NCBI GenBank assembly: GCA_016933695.1
Contig: JAFGAL010000030.1
Coordinates: forward strand, 62,001-126,000
Direction: 5' to 3'
Origin: Candidatus Zixiibacteriota bacterium
GTDB lineage: Bacteria > Zixibacteria > MSB-5A5 > GN15 > PGXB01
Length of the DNA stretch: 64,000 nt
The notes beneath the pieces were generated by a model. The model had not been told where the DNA came from. It searched no databases and saw only the letters and a list, made by a program, of their open reading frames with translations. The position numbers were made by a program, and so were the translations under genes. Below are positions 1-7,882 of this stretch, piece after piece. Position 1 is the first letter of the stretch. Every line of letters starts with the position of its first letter.

Positions 1-1016
1 GCCTGCGCTTCGACTACGCCTATCGCATTATCAACGATATCACCGATTCGCATCGCATCGGCCTGTCGATTAAATTCGGCACCCCGGTCTCGGAACGGTT
101 GCGCCTCGATGCCGAATTGGAAAACGCCCGAGGAAGCTATCTCATTCTCGATGATCGTCAGCGTCAGTTTGACCTGTATAAGAACATCGCCGATGATTTC
201 TATGCCTCACAACAGATGGACTCCGCGTACGCCTATTATCAGCGCGCACTGGCATATAAAGAAGATGATCAGGAGACAAAAAACCGTATCGATGAACTGG
301 CTCAACGAATGGAAACCGAGAAAGACCAGGTTCGCGAGGAATTAAACCGCGCGGAACAGGACCGCTCGCTGGCCGATAGCTATTACCGACAGGCCGAGTC
401 CATGTCCGAGCAGGGTTCTCTCGATGCCGCCTTGAGAATCGCGGAACAGGGACGAATCGATTTTCCCGATGACCAGCGCTTCAACGATCTGAAAAGCCGG
501 ATTACCCAAAAACGCGCCGAGCGTATCGAACAGCTTACCGCCGATGGCAAGACCGCCGAAAAAGAACGACGGTTCACCGATGCGCTGATGTTTTATAATC
601 AGGTGCTGACCTTGGCGCCCGGCAACGTGGCGGTCAAACAGTCGGTCGAGAATGTTAAAAAGGAAATCACCATTGCCGGGTTGATTTTCGAGGGAACCGA
701 GCTGTATACGACCAAAAACCTGTCGGAGTCCAAACGGCGTTTCGAACAAGTCGTGGAGCTCGATCCGGGCAACCGGGTGGCCAATGAATACCTGTCGAGA
801 ATCTCCGCCGTCATGAAAGAAGTAACCGATCTTGAAGACCTGCAGAAAGACGAGCAGGTGTGGCAGATATATTTGAACGCGCTTGAACATTTCCGCGATG
901 GTGAATATCAGCAGGCGATTGAACTGTGGCAACAGGTCCTGCAGTACTATCCCGGCAATGTGAACACCATCAATAACATTGAGCAGGCTAAACTCCGGTT
1001 GAATCCCGAAGAATAA
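1..1016 (+). CDS. PorV-like outer-membrane barrel end fused to TPR domain (5' partial)
   Basis: The reading frame is open from base 3, so the gene starts upstream of the window. The TTG at 99 is internal. The first ~30 visible residues (ending GLSIKFG) alternate polar and hydrophobic residues and end like the last strands of PorV/UPF0164-type outer-membrane beta-barrels. The remaining ~300 residues are helical and TPR-like: repeats around FYASQQMDSAYAYYQRAL, FTDALMFYNQVLTLAPGN and YQQAIELWQQVLQYYPGN, plus a charged coiled-coil stretch. I infer an outer-membrane anchor carrying a periplasmic TPR scaffold that could collect envelope partners. The next gene begins 67 bases downstream and may be co-transcribed. 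The barrel assignment rests on only a short C-terminal piece and is therefore tentative; the TPR part is clear. Confidence 0.7.
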   Translation, partial: LRFDYAYRIINDITDSHRIGLSIKFGTPVSERLRLDAELENARGSYLILDDRQRQFDLYKNIADDFYASQQMDSAYAYYQRALAYKEDDQETKNRIDELAQRMETEKDQVREELNRAEQDRSLADSYYRQAESMSEQGSLDAALRIAEQGRIDFPDDQRFNDLKSRITQKRAERIEQLTADGKTAEKERRFTDALMFYNQVLTLAPGNVAVKQSVENVKKEITIAGLIFEGTELYTTKNLSESKRRFEQVVELDPGNRVANEYLSRISAVMKEVTDLEDLQKDEQVWQIYLNALEHFRDGEYQQAIELWQQVLQYYPGNVNTINNIEQAKLRLNPEE

Positions 1017-1083
1017 TACCCGCCCCAGAGCGTCGTCAGTTTTATATTGAGAGTATACCAACCTTCCGATACCTTAGCGTAAG

Positions 1084-3078
1084 ATGTTTGGACGGCCGAT
1101 AAAGGAAATAAACGCCGAGTACCAGGCGGAGGATACCAGCCTGCCGTCAATTTTGACGCTGGTGCGGGAAACCTGCGTCAACGCCGGACTCGCCCGCAAA
1201 GACGTCAGCGCAGTCATCCTGGCGATCGAAGAAGGGGCCTCGAACATTATCCGGCACGCCTATCTCTACGAAAAAGGCGTCATCCGCATCCGCATCATCA
1301 TCTTTAAAAAACGCATCGTGTTCTCCCTGATGGACAACGGGCGGTCGTTCCAGCCCGATGGGACGGGCAAACTGGATTTGAAAAAACTGGTGGAATCATC
1401 CCGCAAGGGAGGACTCGGCTTTTACATGATCAACAAAATCATGGATTCGGTGGAATACCTCTCCAGTCCCGGTCTCAACGAACTGCGCATGACCAAGATG
1501 ATCTCCCGCCAGCCGGAATGGGCGCGGTTGTTTCTGGGACGGATGTTCACGCTACGGGTGAAATTCTCGCTCTATACGTTTTTGATCATGCTGACGATCA
1601 TTGCGGGAGCCTATATTTTTATCGAAACCCGCACCGCCACCACCGTCCGCGAACACCTTAACGATATCGTCGGTTCACTGTCCAAAACCGTGGCCGATCA
1701 GGCGGCGCGGCATATTATCAACCGCCGCTCCGATGTCGAGTTCGATGAACTGGTCATCAGCTATATCGAGGCCAATCCGGAGATCATCAAAATCGTGCTG
1801 ACCAATGCCGATAATGTCATCCTTGCCGACAGTCGCGATATCCGGAATCTGCGCAAACAGTATGAGCCGCCCCGGAATGTCGATATGTCTCAGATCGGCG
1901 TGCCACAGAAACTGGCCGGTGATCCCGACGCCACCGATTATTTGATTTCGAACATCACCGAACGCGATGAAACCATTGGCCATGTATACATGTGGTACAC
2001 CTCGCGGCAACTCGATGCGGTTATCAGTGCCGAACGGCACAAGGCGATCCTCTTGATGATTATCGGACTGGCGCTGGGAATCGGCGGTATTTACCTGTTA
2101 TCGAACTACTTCGTCAGCCCGATCGTGCGGATCACCCAGCGCGTGCGACGGTTCAGCGCCGGGGATATCGAAACCGAACTTCCGCTGGAAGGGGTCGAGG
2201 AATTCTTTGAAATCTCCAAAGCCCTCAATGAAATGATGAGTCGCCTGCGTCGCGACCGCGATAATATCGTCGAGCGGGAACGCCTCGCCAAAGAAATCGA
2301 AGTCGCCAGTCAAATTCAGAAAACCCTGCTTCCCGGAAAACTCCCGGACATCCCCGGTCTGCAATTGCATGCCTTCTATCGTGCCGCCTATCATATCGGC
2401 GGCGACCTGTACGACATCTTTGAAATCGATAAGGAGCACTACTGCTTGCTGGTGGCCGATGTAAGCGGGAAGGGAATACCGGCGTCACTGGTGATGTCGA
2501 TGCTCCGTACGGTCATTCGTATTGTCGCGCGGAATCGTCGTTCCGCACATGAAATCCTTGTCAGTGTCAACGACTATATCATGGATGATATCCCGCCGGG
2601 CATTTTCATCACCATTTTCCTCGGCGTCTACAACGTTGCCAAAGGCAGGATGAATTTCGTCTCGGCCGGGCATAATCCGTTGATCTTCTGCAATTGCGAC
2701 AAAAAGAAAACGCAACTGATCAATCCCAAGGGGCCGCCGCTGGGCGTGATGTACAAGCCGAACAGCTTTGCCCAGAAACTGCGTGAACAGGAAGTGTCTA
2801 TTAAAAATGGCGACGTGCTGTTCGTGTATTCCGATGGCATCACCGAGTCCATGAACCGAAGCGGCCACAAATACGGACTGGATCGGCTGGTGGAGTATTT
2901 TAACGTGCAGATCGCGAATAATTCCCTGAAGCCGCCGGAAGAAATCTCGGCCGACGTTCTTGCCGATATCGACCGCCATGCCGGTGCCGCCGATCAAAAC
3001 GACGATATCACCTTTATCGTGGTAACCTCTGCCGCCAAAAAGAAACCCCCGCTGGGTACCGAAACGGTCGGATCCTGA
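1084..3078 (+). CDS. Membrane anti-sigma kinase (RsbW-like) / SpoIIE phosphatase fusion
   Basis: 664 residues. Residues ~1-140 form a GHKL ATPase of the RsbW/SpoIIAB type: N-box IEEGASNIIRHAY, G1 box DNGRSF and a glycine-rich KGGLGF lid. Hydrophobic segments at ~160-178 and ~321-343 bracket a ~140-residue extracytoplasmic sensor with no family I recognise. A HAMP linker follows (VSPIVRITQRVRRFSAGD), then a PP2C/SpoIIE phosphatase at ~405-645 with the metal-binding motifs GGDLYD (~440), ADVSGKG (~458) and DDIT (~640). Known RsbU-type enzymes dephosphorylate STAS antagonists and RsbW-type kinases phosphorylate them. Here both activities sit on one chain, and a STAS gene follows directly. A switch between the two activities driven by the sensor domain is an inference. 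No sigma factor is encoded nearby. Confidence 0.88.
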   Translation: MFGRPIKEINAEYQAEDTSLPSILTLVRETCVNAGLARKDVSAVILAIEEGASNIIRHAYLYEKGVIRIRIIIFKKRIVFSLMDNGRSFQPDGTGKLDLKKLVESSRKGGLGFYMINKIMDSVEYLSSPGLNELRMTKMISRQPEWARLFLGRMFTLRVKFSLYTFLIMLTIIAGAYIFIETRTATTVREHLNDIVGSLSKTVADQAARHIINRRSDVEFDELVISYIEANPEIIKIVLTNADNVILADSRDIRNLRKQYEPPRNVDMSQIGVPQKLAGDPDATDYLISNITERDETIGHVYMWYTSRQLDAVISAERHKAILLMIIGLALGIGGIYLLSNYFVSPIVRITQRVRRFSAGDIETELPLEGVEEFFEISKALNEMMSRLRRDRDNIVERERLAKEIEVASQIQKTLLPGKLPDIPGLQLHAFYRAAYHIGGDLYDIFEIDKEHYCLLVADVSGKGIPASLVMSMLRTVIRIVARNRRSAHEILVSVNDYIMDDIPPGIFITIFLGVYNVAKGRMNFVSAGHNPLIFCNCDKKKTQLINPKGPPLGVMYKPNSFAQKLREQEVSIKNGDVLFVYSDGITESMNRSGHKYGLDRLVEYFNVQIANNSLKPPEEISADVLADIDRHAGAADQNDDITFIVVTSAAKKKPPLGTETVGS

Positions 3079-3128
3079 ACAATTGCCGCTTTTTCTGCCA
3101 TCTTAAGCCAATATTTTTGTTTTTTTTA

Positions 3129-3158
3129 TTGAGAAAAGATCCGTAAAATAGCTATAAT
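3129..3158 (+). promoter_or_regulatory. Sigma70-like promoter; transcript probably leaderless
   Basis: TTGAGA (3129-3134) and TATAAT (3153-3158) are 18 bases apart. Transcription should start about 3165-3167, which is at the ATG of the STAS gene (3167), so there is no room for a Shine-Dalgarno sequence. Confidence 0.6.
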
Positions 3159-3166
3159 ACGGCGTT

Positions 3167-3565
3167 ATGGAGAATATCAGGATATCGGTTTCCGAGGGCG
3201 GGCGGCAGGATGACCTGTCTGTGGTGCGGGTCGATGGCGTTATCGATACCCTTACCGCAACCCAGCTTGAAGAAGTCCTGGACCGTCTGTATAAGCGCGG
3301 TCGCTTCAAAGTGGTGCTTGATCTGGCAGGTGTCGATTACATCTCGTCCGCCGGTTGGGGAATCTTCATTTCCCGAATCAAAGAGGTCCGTGAAAACGGC
3401 GGCGATATCAAGCTCGCTAATCTCGTGCCAAATGTCTACGAAATCTACGAACTCCTGGAATTCGACAATATCCTGAGTGCCTATGAAAGCGTCAATACCG
3501 CCAAAACCGGATTCGGAGCCGAACCTGAATCCGACTCCAACTCCGAAAAAAAAAAGAGCAAATAA
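3167..3565 (+). CDS. STAS-domain anti-sigma factor antagonist (zero-frame product)
   Basis: 132 residues. It has a STAS fold: a beta strand with VVRVDGVIDTLTA, then FKVVLDLAGVDYISSAGWG. The serines S60/S61 lie at the usual phosphorylation position of SpoIIAA/RsbV proteins. It is the expected substrate of the kinase/phosphatase encoded just upstream, which gives a partner-switching module. The last residues (SEKKKSK) come from a run of ten A, and the frame stops at 3563-3565. The -1 frame remains open past this point and encodes a winged-helix domain (next entry), so this form may be one of two products. No ribosome binding site is visible; see the promoter entry. Confidence 0.85.
   Translation: MENIRISVSEGGRQDDLSVVRVDGVIDTLTATQLEEVLDRLYKRGRFKVVLDLAGVDYISSAGWGIFISRIKEVRENGGDIKLANLVPNVYEIYELLEFDNILSAYESVNTAKTGFGAEPESDSNSEKKKSK
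3550..3556 (+). promoter_or_regulatory. Putative -1 ribosomal frameshift site (A AAA AAG)
   Basis: The ten-A run (3546-3555) contains the heptamer A AAA AAG in the correct zero-frame phase, followed by AGC. This is the slippery motif used in E. coli dnaX. A -1 shift here bypasses the stop at 3563 and enters a coding frame that stays open to 3867. Transcriptional slippage on the A run would have the same effect. I see no convincing downstream hairpin and no upstream SD-like stimulator. Confidence 0.5.
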
Positions 3566-3867
3566 CCCCCATTAAAACCACCATTGAGGAACTTCCGGGC
3601 CTGCAGGATGCACCAGGACCGATTCGTGCGCCGGTCAATTCGCGGCGGCCGTTGGATTCCGCCTTTGACCGGATCGAAAGCCTCGTGTTGGAATCGATTA
3701 AAAAAGATCCCTTCCTGACCATCTCCGAACTGGCAGTTGTGGTGGAGGAATCCATATCCGGAAATCGTCCCGGATGGTGGGGGATATTCGCCATTCTTCG
3801 CAAACACCGCCTGGTCCTTCGTCGTTCCCGCTTCCGCTTTGCCCGCCGTCACTGGAAAAGTTACTGA
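3556..3867 (+). CDS. Winged-helix-like domain in -1 frame, likely C-terminal half of the STAS protein
   Basis: Read in the -1 frame from the slippery site, 103 codons give a proline-rich linker (EELPGLQDAPGPIRAPVNSR) and then a basic helical domain. That domain contains FDRIESLVLES, LTISELAVVVEES, GWWGIFAILRKH and RRSRFRFARRHW, the pattern of a small winged-helix domain. No ATG lies upstream of it in this frame. The only conventional independent start is a TTG at 3652, which would drop the linker and has no ribosome binding site. The simplest readings are a 233-residue STAS-wHTH fusion made by frameshifting, or a fusion gene broken by one base in the homopolymer (mutation or sequencing error). 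If real, the signal-switch protein could act on DNA or RNA directly; that is inference. Confidence 0.6.
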   Translation, partial: EQITPIKTTIEELPGLQDAPGPIRAPVNSRRPLDSAFDRIESLVLESIKKDPFLTISELAVVVEESISGNRPGWWGIFAILRKHRLVLRRSRFRFARRHWKSY

Positions 3868-3875
3868 TAAAATAA

Positions 3876-3910
3876 TTGACTTTGTGTTTTTATATAGTAA
3901 CTTTTATTAG
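3876..3910 (+). promoter_or_regulatory. Possible promoter of the GGDEF gene
   Basis: AT-rich stretch with TTGACT (3876-3881), TTGTGT (3882-3887) and TATTAG (3905-3910, 17 bases after TTGTGT). Several alternative pairings exist, so the exact elements are uncertain. Confidence 0.3.
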
Positions 3911-3928
3911 GGAAAAATATATAAGTTT

Positions 3929-5572
3929 ATGCTGGAAACGATTTTAATAATAATTTTAAGCGCGCTGGTCGTGGGGCTGTCGGCCCTGCTTCTGACACGT
4001 CATCGGGCCCGAAATGACATTATCGCTCTTGATCCCAGAGCCGTCGATGATTTGCTGACTGCTTTTACCAATAACCTGCGGAGGGGCAAAATTCAGGATA
4101 TTGCCGGTCGCGTATCTCATATTCTCAAACACCATTTGCATTGCGATAAAATTATTTTTTTGCGCTCATTCAAGGGACATCTGGAACTGAATTACGCTAA
4201 CGGCCTCAATCGGTTAAACCGGAATGAATTGCGCCTGCGTCTCAATCAGCATATCCAGAGTTCGCTTCGAGCCAGCAGCAAAATCGACGATATTTCATCA
4301 TTGAAAAACATTCTTCGTCCCGAATATCTGACCATGCTTTCCCAACTGGGTTTGACCAATTATTTCCCGGTGTATCTCAAGGATCAACTGTACGGATTGT
4401 ATTTCATCGCGACCGATCTGCCGCTCACTGATCCCTCCCTGCGCTTTCTTTCCATGACTCTGGCGTTTAATCTGTCTACCGCGTATTACATGGGGGCACA
4501 GGAACAGCAACTGCGCCAGTATGAAAACAAGATGAAGAGCCTGGAAAGCAGTCGCAATAAAACGGCTGAACCGGCCGAAGGAATCGGCGGACCGGAGTTG
4601 GGACGGTTGTTGAAAATCAAAAACAGCCGACGACTGGCATCGGAACTCATGGGAGTTTTGCGGCGGGACTGCCAGTTTACCAGGATGATCTTTTATGTTC
4701 GTCCGGAACAGGACGAACAAAGCGAAATCACTGTCAACTGGCATATCAGCGACGGAATGGACAAGACCTGCCGGAAGGAATTGGACCGTATCATGAGTCA
4801 GATTGAAGCGGGGAAGGTATGCAGTCTCGACGATTTGGGTCAGTTCGACGGTGGCGACAAGTGCCTGGACAAGCTGAAAGAAACCGACTTGAAATACCTG
4901 ACAACTTTGCCGTGGGGCGGCAGTCGCAAGGCACTTCTCGCCTGGAACGGGCGCAAAGTCGTCGATGAAGTCGCGAATCGGCTGAAAATATTCCGCGCCG
5001 AAACCCAGCCGCTGGTTGAAAATGCCCGCTTGTTTGAAGAAACCGAGGCGATGTCGTACACCGATGGGCTCACCGGATTGTATAACTTCCGCTTTTTTAT
5101 CAAACGTATCGGTGAGGAAATCGATCGCGCCCGCCGGTATGTTCGTCCGCTGGCATTGATTATTATCGATATCGATGATCTGAAAGTTGTGAATGATAAA
5201 TATGGACACCTGGCGGGCGACTGCCTGCTGAAAGCCTTTGCCGGTGAACTGACGGCATCGGTGCGTTCCAATGATATCGTCTCGCGCTACGGCGGCGATG
5301 AATTCTGTTTGATTATGCCGGAAACCGATCGTGACAACACGCGTATTTTTATGGAACGTATCCGCGACAAAATAGGCGCTTCACCGTGCGCAATTGAGGG
5401 TACAGAAGACAAGCTGGCCTATTCGGTATCCGTCGGCGGAGCGGTGTATCCTTCCGATGCCGAGAACGCCGAAGCATTGATCCATGCCGCCGATATGGCC
5501 TTGCTTAAGGCGAAATCCGAGGGACGGAATCGGACCCGGCTGGCGCCGGAACGAATAATCGATCTGACGTAA
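3929..5572 (+). CDS. Membrane-anchored diguanylate cyclase (GGDEF)
   Basis: 547 residues. One N-terminal membrane helix (residues ~2-23) is followed by a ~190-residue GAF-like sensor, a second sensor-like region (~220-365) and a C-terminal GGDEF domain. The active site GGDEF is intact at 455-459, and an allosteric inhibitory RxxD site (R446-D449) lies five residues before it. It should therefore make cyclic di-GMP from GTP and be product-inhibited. There is no EAL domain. The gene lies just upstream of an exopolysaccharide locus, and such loci are commonly controlled by c-di-GMP. A direct functional link is inferred from position only. Confidence 0.92.
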   Translation: MLETILIIILSALVVGLSALLLTRHRARNDIIALDPRAVDDLLTAFTNNLRRGKIQDIAGRVSHILKHHLHCDKIIFLRSFKGHLELNYANGLNRLNRNELRLRLNQHIQSSLRASSKIDDISSLKNILRPEYLTMLSQLGLTNYFPVYLKDQLYGLYFIATDLPLTDPSLRFLSMTLAFNLSTAYYMGAQEQQLRQYENKMKSLESSRNKTAEPAEGIGGPELGRLLKIKNSRRLASELMGVLRRDCQFTRMIFYVRPEQDEQSEITVNWHISDGMDKTCRKELDRIMSQIEAGKVCSLDDLGQFDGGDKCLDKLKETDLKYLTTLPWGGSRKALLAWNGRKVVDEVANRLKIFRAETQPLVENARLFEETEAMSYTDGLTGLYNFRFFIKRIGEEIDRARRYVRPLALIIIDIDDLKVVNDKYGHLAGDCLLKAFAGELTASVRSNDIVSRYGGDEFCLIMPETDRDNTRIFMERIRDKIGASPCAIEGTEDKLAYSVSVGGAVYPSDAENAEALIHAADMALLKAKSEGRNRTRLAPERIIDLT

Positions 5573-5601
5573 AAAGAAAAGAACGGCTTTCAGCACAATT
5601 T

Positions 5602-5644
5602 GGCCCCGCCGGGGCCTTAACCCATTCGGCAATAATGCCGAATG
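5602..5644 (+). promoter_or_regulatory. Two hairpins in the leader of the exopolysaccharide locus
   Basis: GGCCCC-GCC-GGGGCC (5602-5616) is followed by a perfect 9-bp inverted repeat, CATTCGGCA-ATAA-TGCCGAATG (5623-5644). The second hairpin ends about 6 bases before the ribosome binding site. Neither is followed by a T run, so a leader or operator role is as likely as termination of the GGDEF transcript. Confidence 0.4.
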
Positions 5645-5664
5645 AATAAGAGGTGGAACCAGGG

Positions 5665-6687
5665 ATGGAGAACTCAGTGTTTTTCTCGAATAATGATAAG
5701 ACGATCAGCCGCGCGTCGGCTTGTGCCATACTGATACTGCTTTTCGGATTGACAACGGCATCGATGACATCCGCCGATGAATCCTATCGCATCGGCCCCG
5801 ATGACGTCCTGCAGGTCAGTTTCTGGCAGGACAATTCCCTCGACGCCTCCGTCAAGGTGGGGCAGGATGGGAAAATATCCCTGAACATTATCGGCGAAAT
5901 CGACGCCGCCGGCTTAACCACCGCGGAGTTGGAACGTCTGATTGTGCGCCAGATTTCCCGGTACAATAAAGCCATCTCGCAGGCCGTGGTGCGCGTAACG
6001 CAGTACGGCTTTCAGAAAGTGTTTATCTCCGGACAGGTTCGCAATCCCGGCAAATACGCCTTCGAGAAAATTCCCGATCTCTGGACACTGATCAACGAAG
6101 CCGGCGGAATCGAGGAGGCCGGGGATCTGACGCGCGTGACCATCATACGCGGCGGCGAACGCGCCGGAGAGGTGGAAATCGTCAATGTTACCAATATGAT
6201 GTCGACCGGACAGCGTTCTCAGCTTCCGAAAGTGTACGCCGACGACACGATTGAAATACCGCGCACGGTCGGCGGAGTGCCGACCCGCACGATATCGGAT
6301 CGCCCCGAAACGAAAAGTATCTTCTATGTTATCGGCGAGGTCAACGCGCCGGGACCGCTGACATTCGAGCAAAACCTTGATCTGCTCGATGCGGTCGCTC
6401 TGGCGGGCGGACCGACCGAAAGCGCCGATTTGAAACACGCGACGGTGGTGACAAAAGACGGATTTCGCACCCAGAGCGTTAAAATCAACCTGAATAAATA
6501 CCAGCAAACCGGAGTCCCGGGACGGTATTTCATTCGTCCCGAGGATACCGTAATCCTGCCGCGCCGCAAGGGCGGTTTGTTCGGATTGGGATCGGTCACG
6601 GAAATCGTGACCCTGGTTGGCGCGGTGTCGACCGCCATTTTGCTGTATACCCAACTCAGCGATGATGGTGGCAGTTCATCGGAGTAA
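5665..6687 (+). CDS. Polysaccharide export outer-membrane protein (Wza/OPX family, SLBB)
   Basis: 340 residues. A signal peptide (hydrophobic ILILLFGLTTAS, probable cleavage near TSA-DE) has no lipobox cysteine. Then comes a polysaccharide-export domain beginning YRIGPDDVLQVSFWQD, followed by two SLBB domains (around VFISGQVRNPGKYAF and FYVIGEVNAPGPLTF). A C-terminal hydrophobic segment (VTLVGAVSTAILLY) could play the part of Wza's membrane-spanning helix. The ATG at 5665 is preferred over the GTG at 5653 because AGAGGTGG sits 8 bases before it and overlaps the GTG. It should form the outer-membrane pore for an exopolysaccharide. It heads a run with a tyrosine kinase and a polysaccharide deacetylase. 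Confidence 0.9.
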   Translation: MENSVFFSNNDKTISRASACAILILLFGLTTASMTSADESYRIGPDDVLQVSFWQDNSLDASVKVGQDGKISLNIIGEIDAAGLTTAELERLIVRQISRYNKAISQAVVRVTQYGFQKVFISGQVRNPGKYAFEKIPDLWTLINEAGGIEEAGDLTRVTIIRGGERAGEVEIVNVTNMMSTGQRSQLPKVYADDTIEIPRTVGGVPTRTISDRPETKSIFYVIGEVNAPGPLTFEQNLDLLDAVALAGGPTESADLKHATVVTKDGFRTQSVKINLNKYQQTGVPGRYFIRPEDTVILPRRKGGLFGLGSVTEIVTLVGAVSTAILLYTQLSDDGGSSSE

Positions 6688-6752
6688 TGTTGATGGGAAG
6701 CAATACTGCGCGAAATCGGTTTTTACGGACCGGATGACGCGGGGAGAAAGAC

Positions 6753-7880
6753 ATGGAATTGTATAATCTAAGCAGTCGTATTATTGAGAATGACAAAGAG
6801 TTTTTAATCAAGACGACCAACGATACCGCCCAGGGGGTTATCCAGACGTCGCTGTTTGTCAACGGTGAACTGCTCGATGCCAGTGTCTTGCCGCATGCGG
6901 ATGAGATTCGCGAGGAAGAAGTCCTGGAAATGGTGAAAGCCACCCACAGCCGGAAAAAATCCGAACTGGAATACCTCCTGAATATGTACAAAGACGTTGC
7001 CGAACAGGGCAATCCTGACATGATGTACAATCTCGGCACGACCTTGCTGTATAAGAAAATGTATGCCGAATCACGGCAGTTGCTGTCCATGGCCGTCGTC
7101 CTGCGCCCCCAATTCCATCAGGCGTATTTCTCGCTATCACAGGCCGAACTGGCCCTGCGTAATGTCGATGCCGCCGTGGAGGCCGCTGGAAAGGCAGTGG
7201 AGATCAAACCGCATTTCGCCGACTACCGCAACAATCTGGGCGAGTTGTGCCTTGAAGCCAATTCCTGCAAACGGGCGGTTATTGAACTGGAAGAAGCCGT
7301 CAGGTTGAACGTGTATTACGCCGATGCTTATTTCAATATGGCGCTGGCGTATATCCTCAACGGCATTCGGCATGAAGATTATTCCTTGTTCTCCGAGATG
7401 CGCAATAAAACCGTCGATCTGCTGAAAAAAGCCGCTCTGATCAACCCCGATTACAAGACCACCGGTTTTACTGAGGGAATTTCCTCGCTGTCCGCCGAGC
7501 GGCTGAAAGAAGCCTATGCATGTCTGCGGAAGGTGCGCACTCAGATTCGGGAGAAAAAACGCCGGGAAAAGTCCGATTATTTCAATCGTTTCCTCATCCA
7601 TACCGATTGGTTGTCACAATCACGTATTGAGGATCGTATAAAATATCTGGAACGAGAGCTGAACAAGAATCCGGGATATGTCGACCTGTTCTTCGAGCTG
7701 GGCGTTTGTTATCTGCATCAGGCGAAGTTCAGCTGGCAGACCGGGCTGGACTATTTCAAACGGGCGCTGGAATTGAATCCGGAATTGAAAAAAGCCCAGC
7801 GGGCACTTGATCTGGCTGAAGAGCAATATTTGAAGACCTGCGATACCGTGTTCGATATCGCGGAACGTAAAAGCGAATAG
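6753..7880 (+). CDS. TPR protein of the exopolysaccharide locus
   Basis: 375 residues, no signal peptide. The first ~90 residues are an unrecognised N-terminal domain (ELYNLSSRIIENDKEF...). TPR units follow at ~95-260 (MMYNLGTTLLYKKMYAESRQLL, AYFSLSQAELALRNVDAAVEAA, YRNNLGELCLEANSCKRAVIEL and others), then a charged linker and a last pair near residues 300-365. It is probably a cytoplasmic scaffold for the export/kinase machinery. The stop lies 2 bases before the next gene's GTG, so the two are co-transcribed. I do not recognise a specific family beyond TPR. Confidence 0.75.
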   Translation: MELYNLSSRIIENDKEFLIKTTNDTAQGVIQTSLFVNGELLDASVLPHADEIREEEVLEMVKATHSRKKSELEYLLNMYKDVAEQGNPDMMYNLGTTLLYKKMYAESRQLLSMAVVLRPQFHQAYFSLSQAELALRNVDAAVEAAGKAVEIKPHFADYRNNLGELCLEANSCKRAVIELEEAVRLNVYYADAYFNMALAYILNGIRHEDYSLFSEMRNKTVDLLKKAALINPDYKTTGFTEGISSLSAERLKEAYACLRKVRTQIREKKRREKSDYFNRFLIHTDWLSQSRIEDRIKYLERELNKNPGYVDLFFELGVCYLHQAKFSWQTGLDYFKRALELNPELKKAQRALDLAEEQYLKTCDTVFDIAERKSE

Positions 7881-7882
7881 AG

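Noticed and set aside
342-1061. 239-residue ORF on the - strand opposite the first TPR gene
   Set aside because: It mirrors a strongly coding + strand gene and shows no motif or ribosome binding site. Similar long antisense ORFs elsewhere (5914-6654, 16914-17783, 41737-42516) are treated the same way.
5653-5664. GTG start for the OPX gene
   Set aside because: It overlaps the AGAGGTGG ribosome binding site that is well placed for the ATG at 5665.
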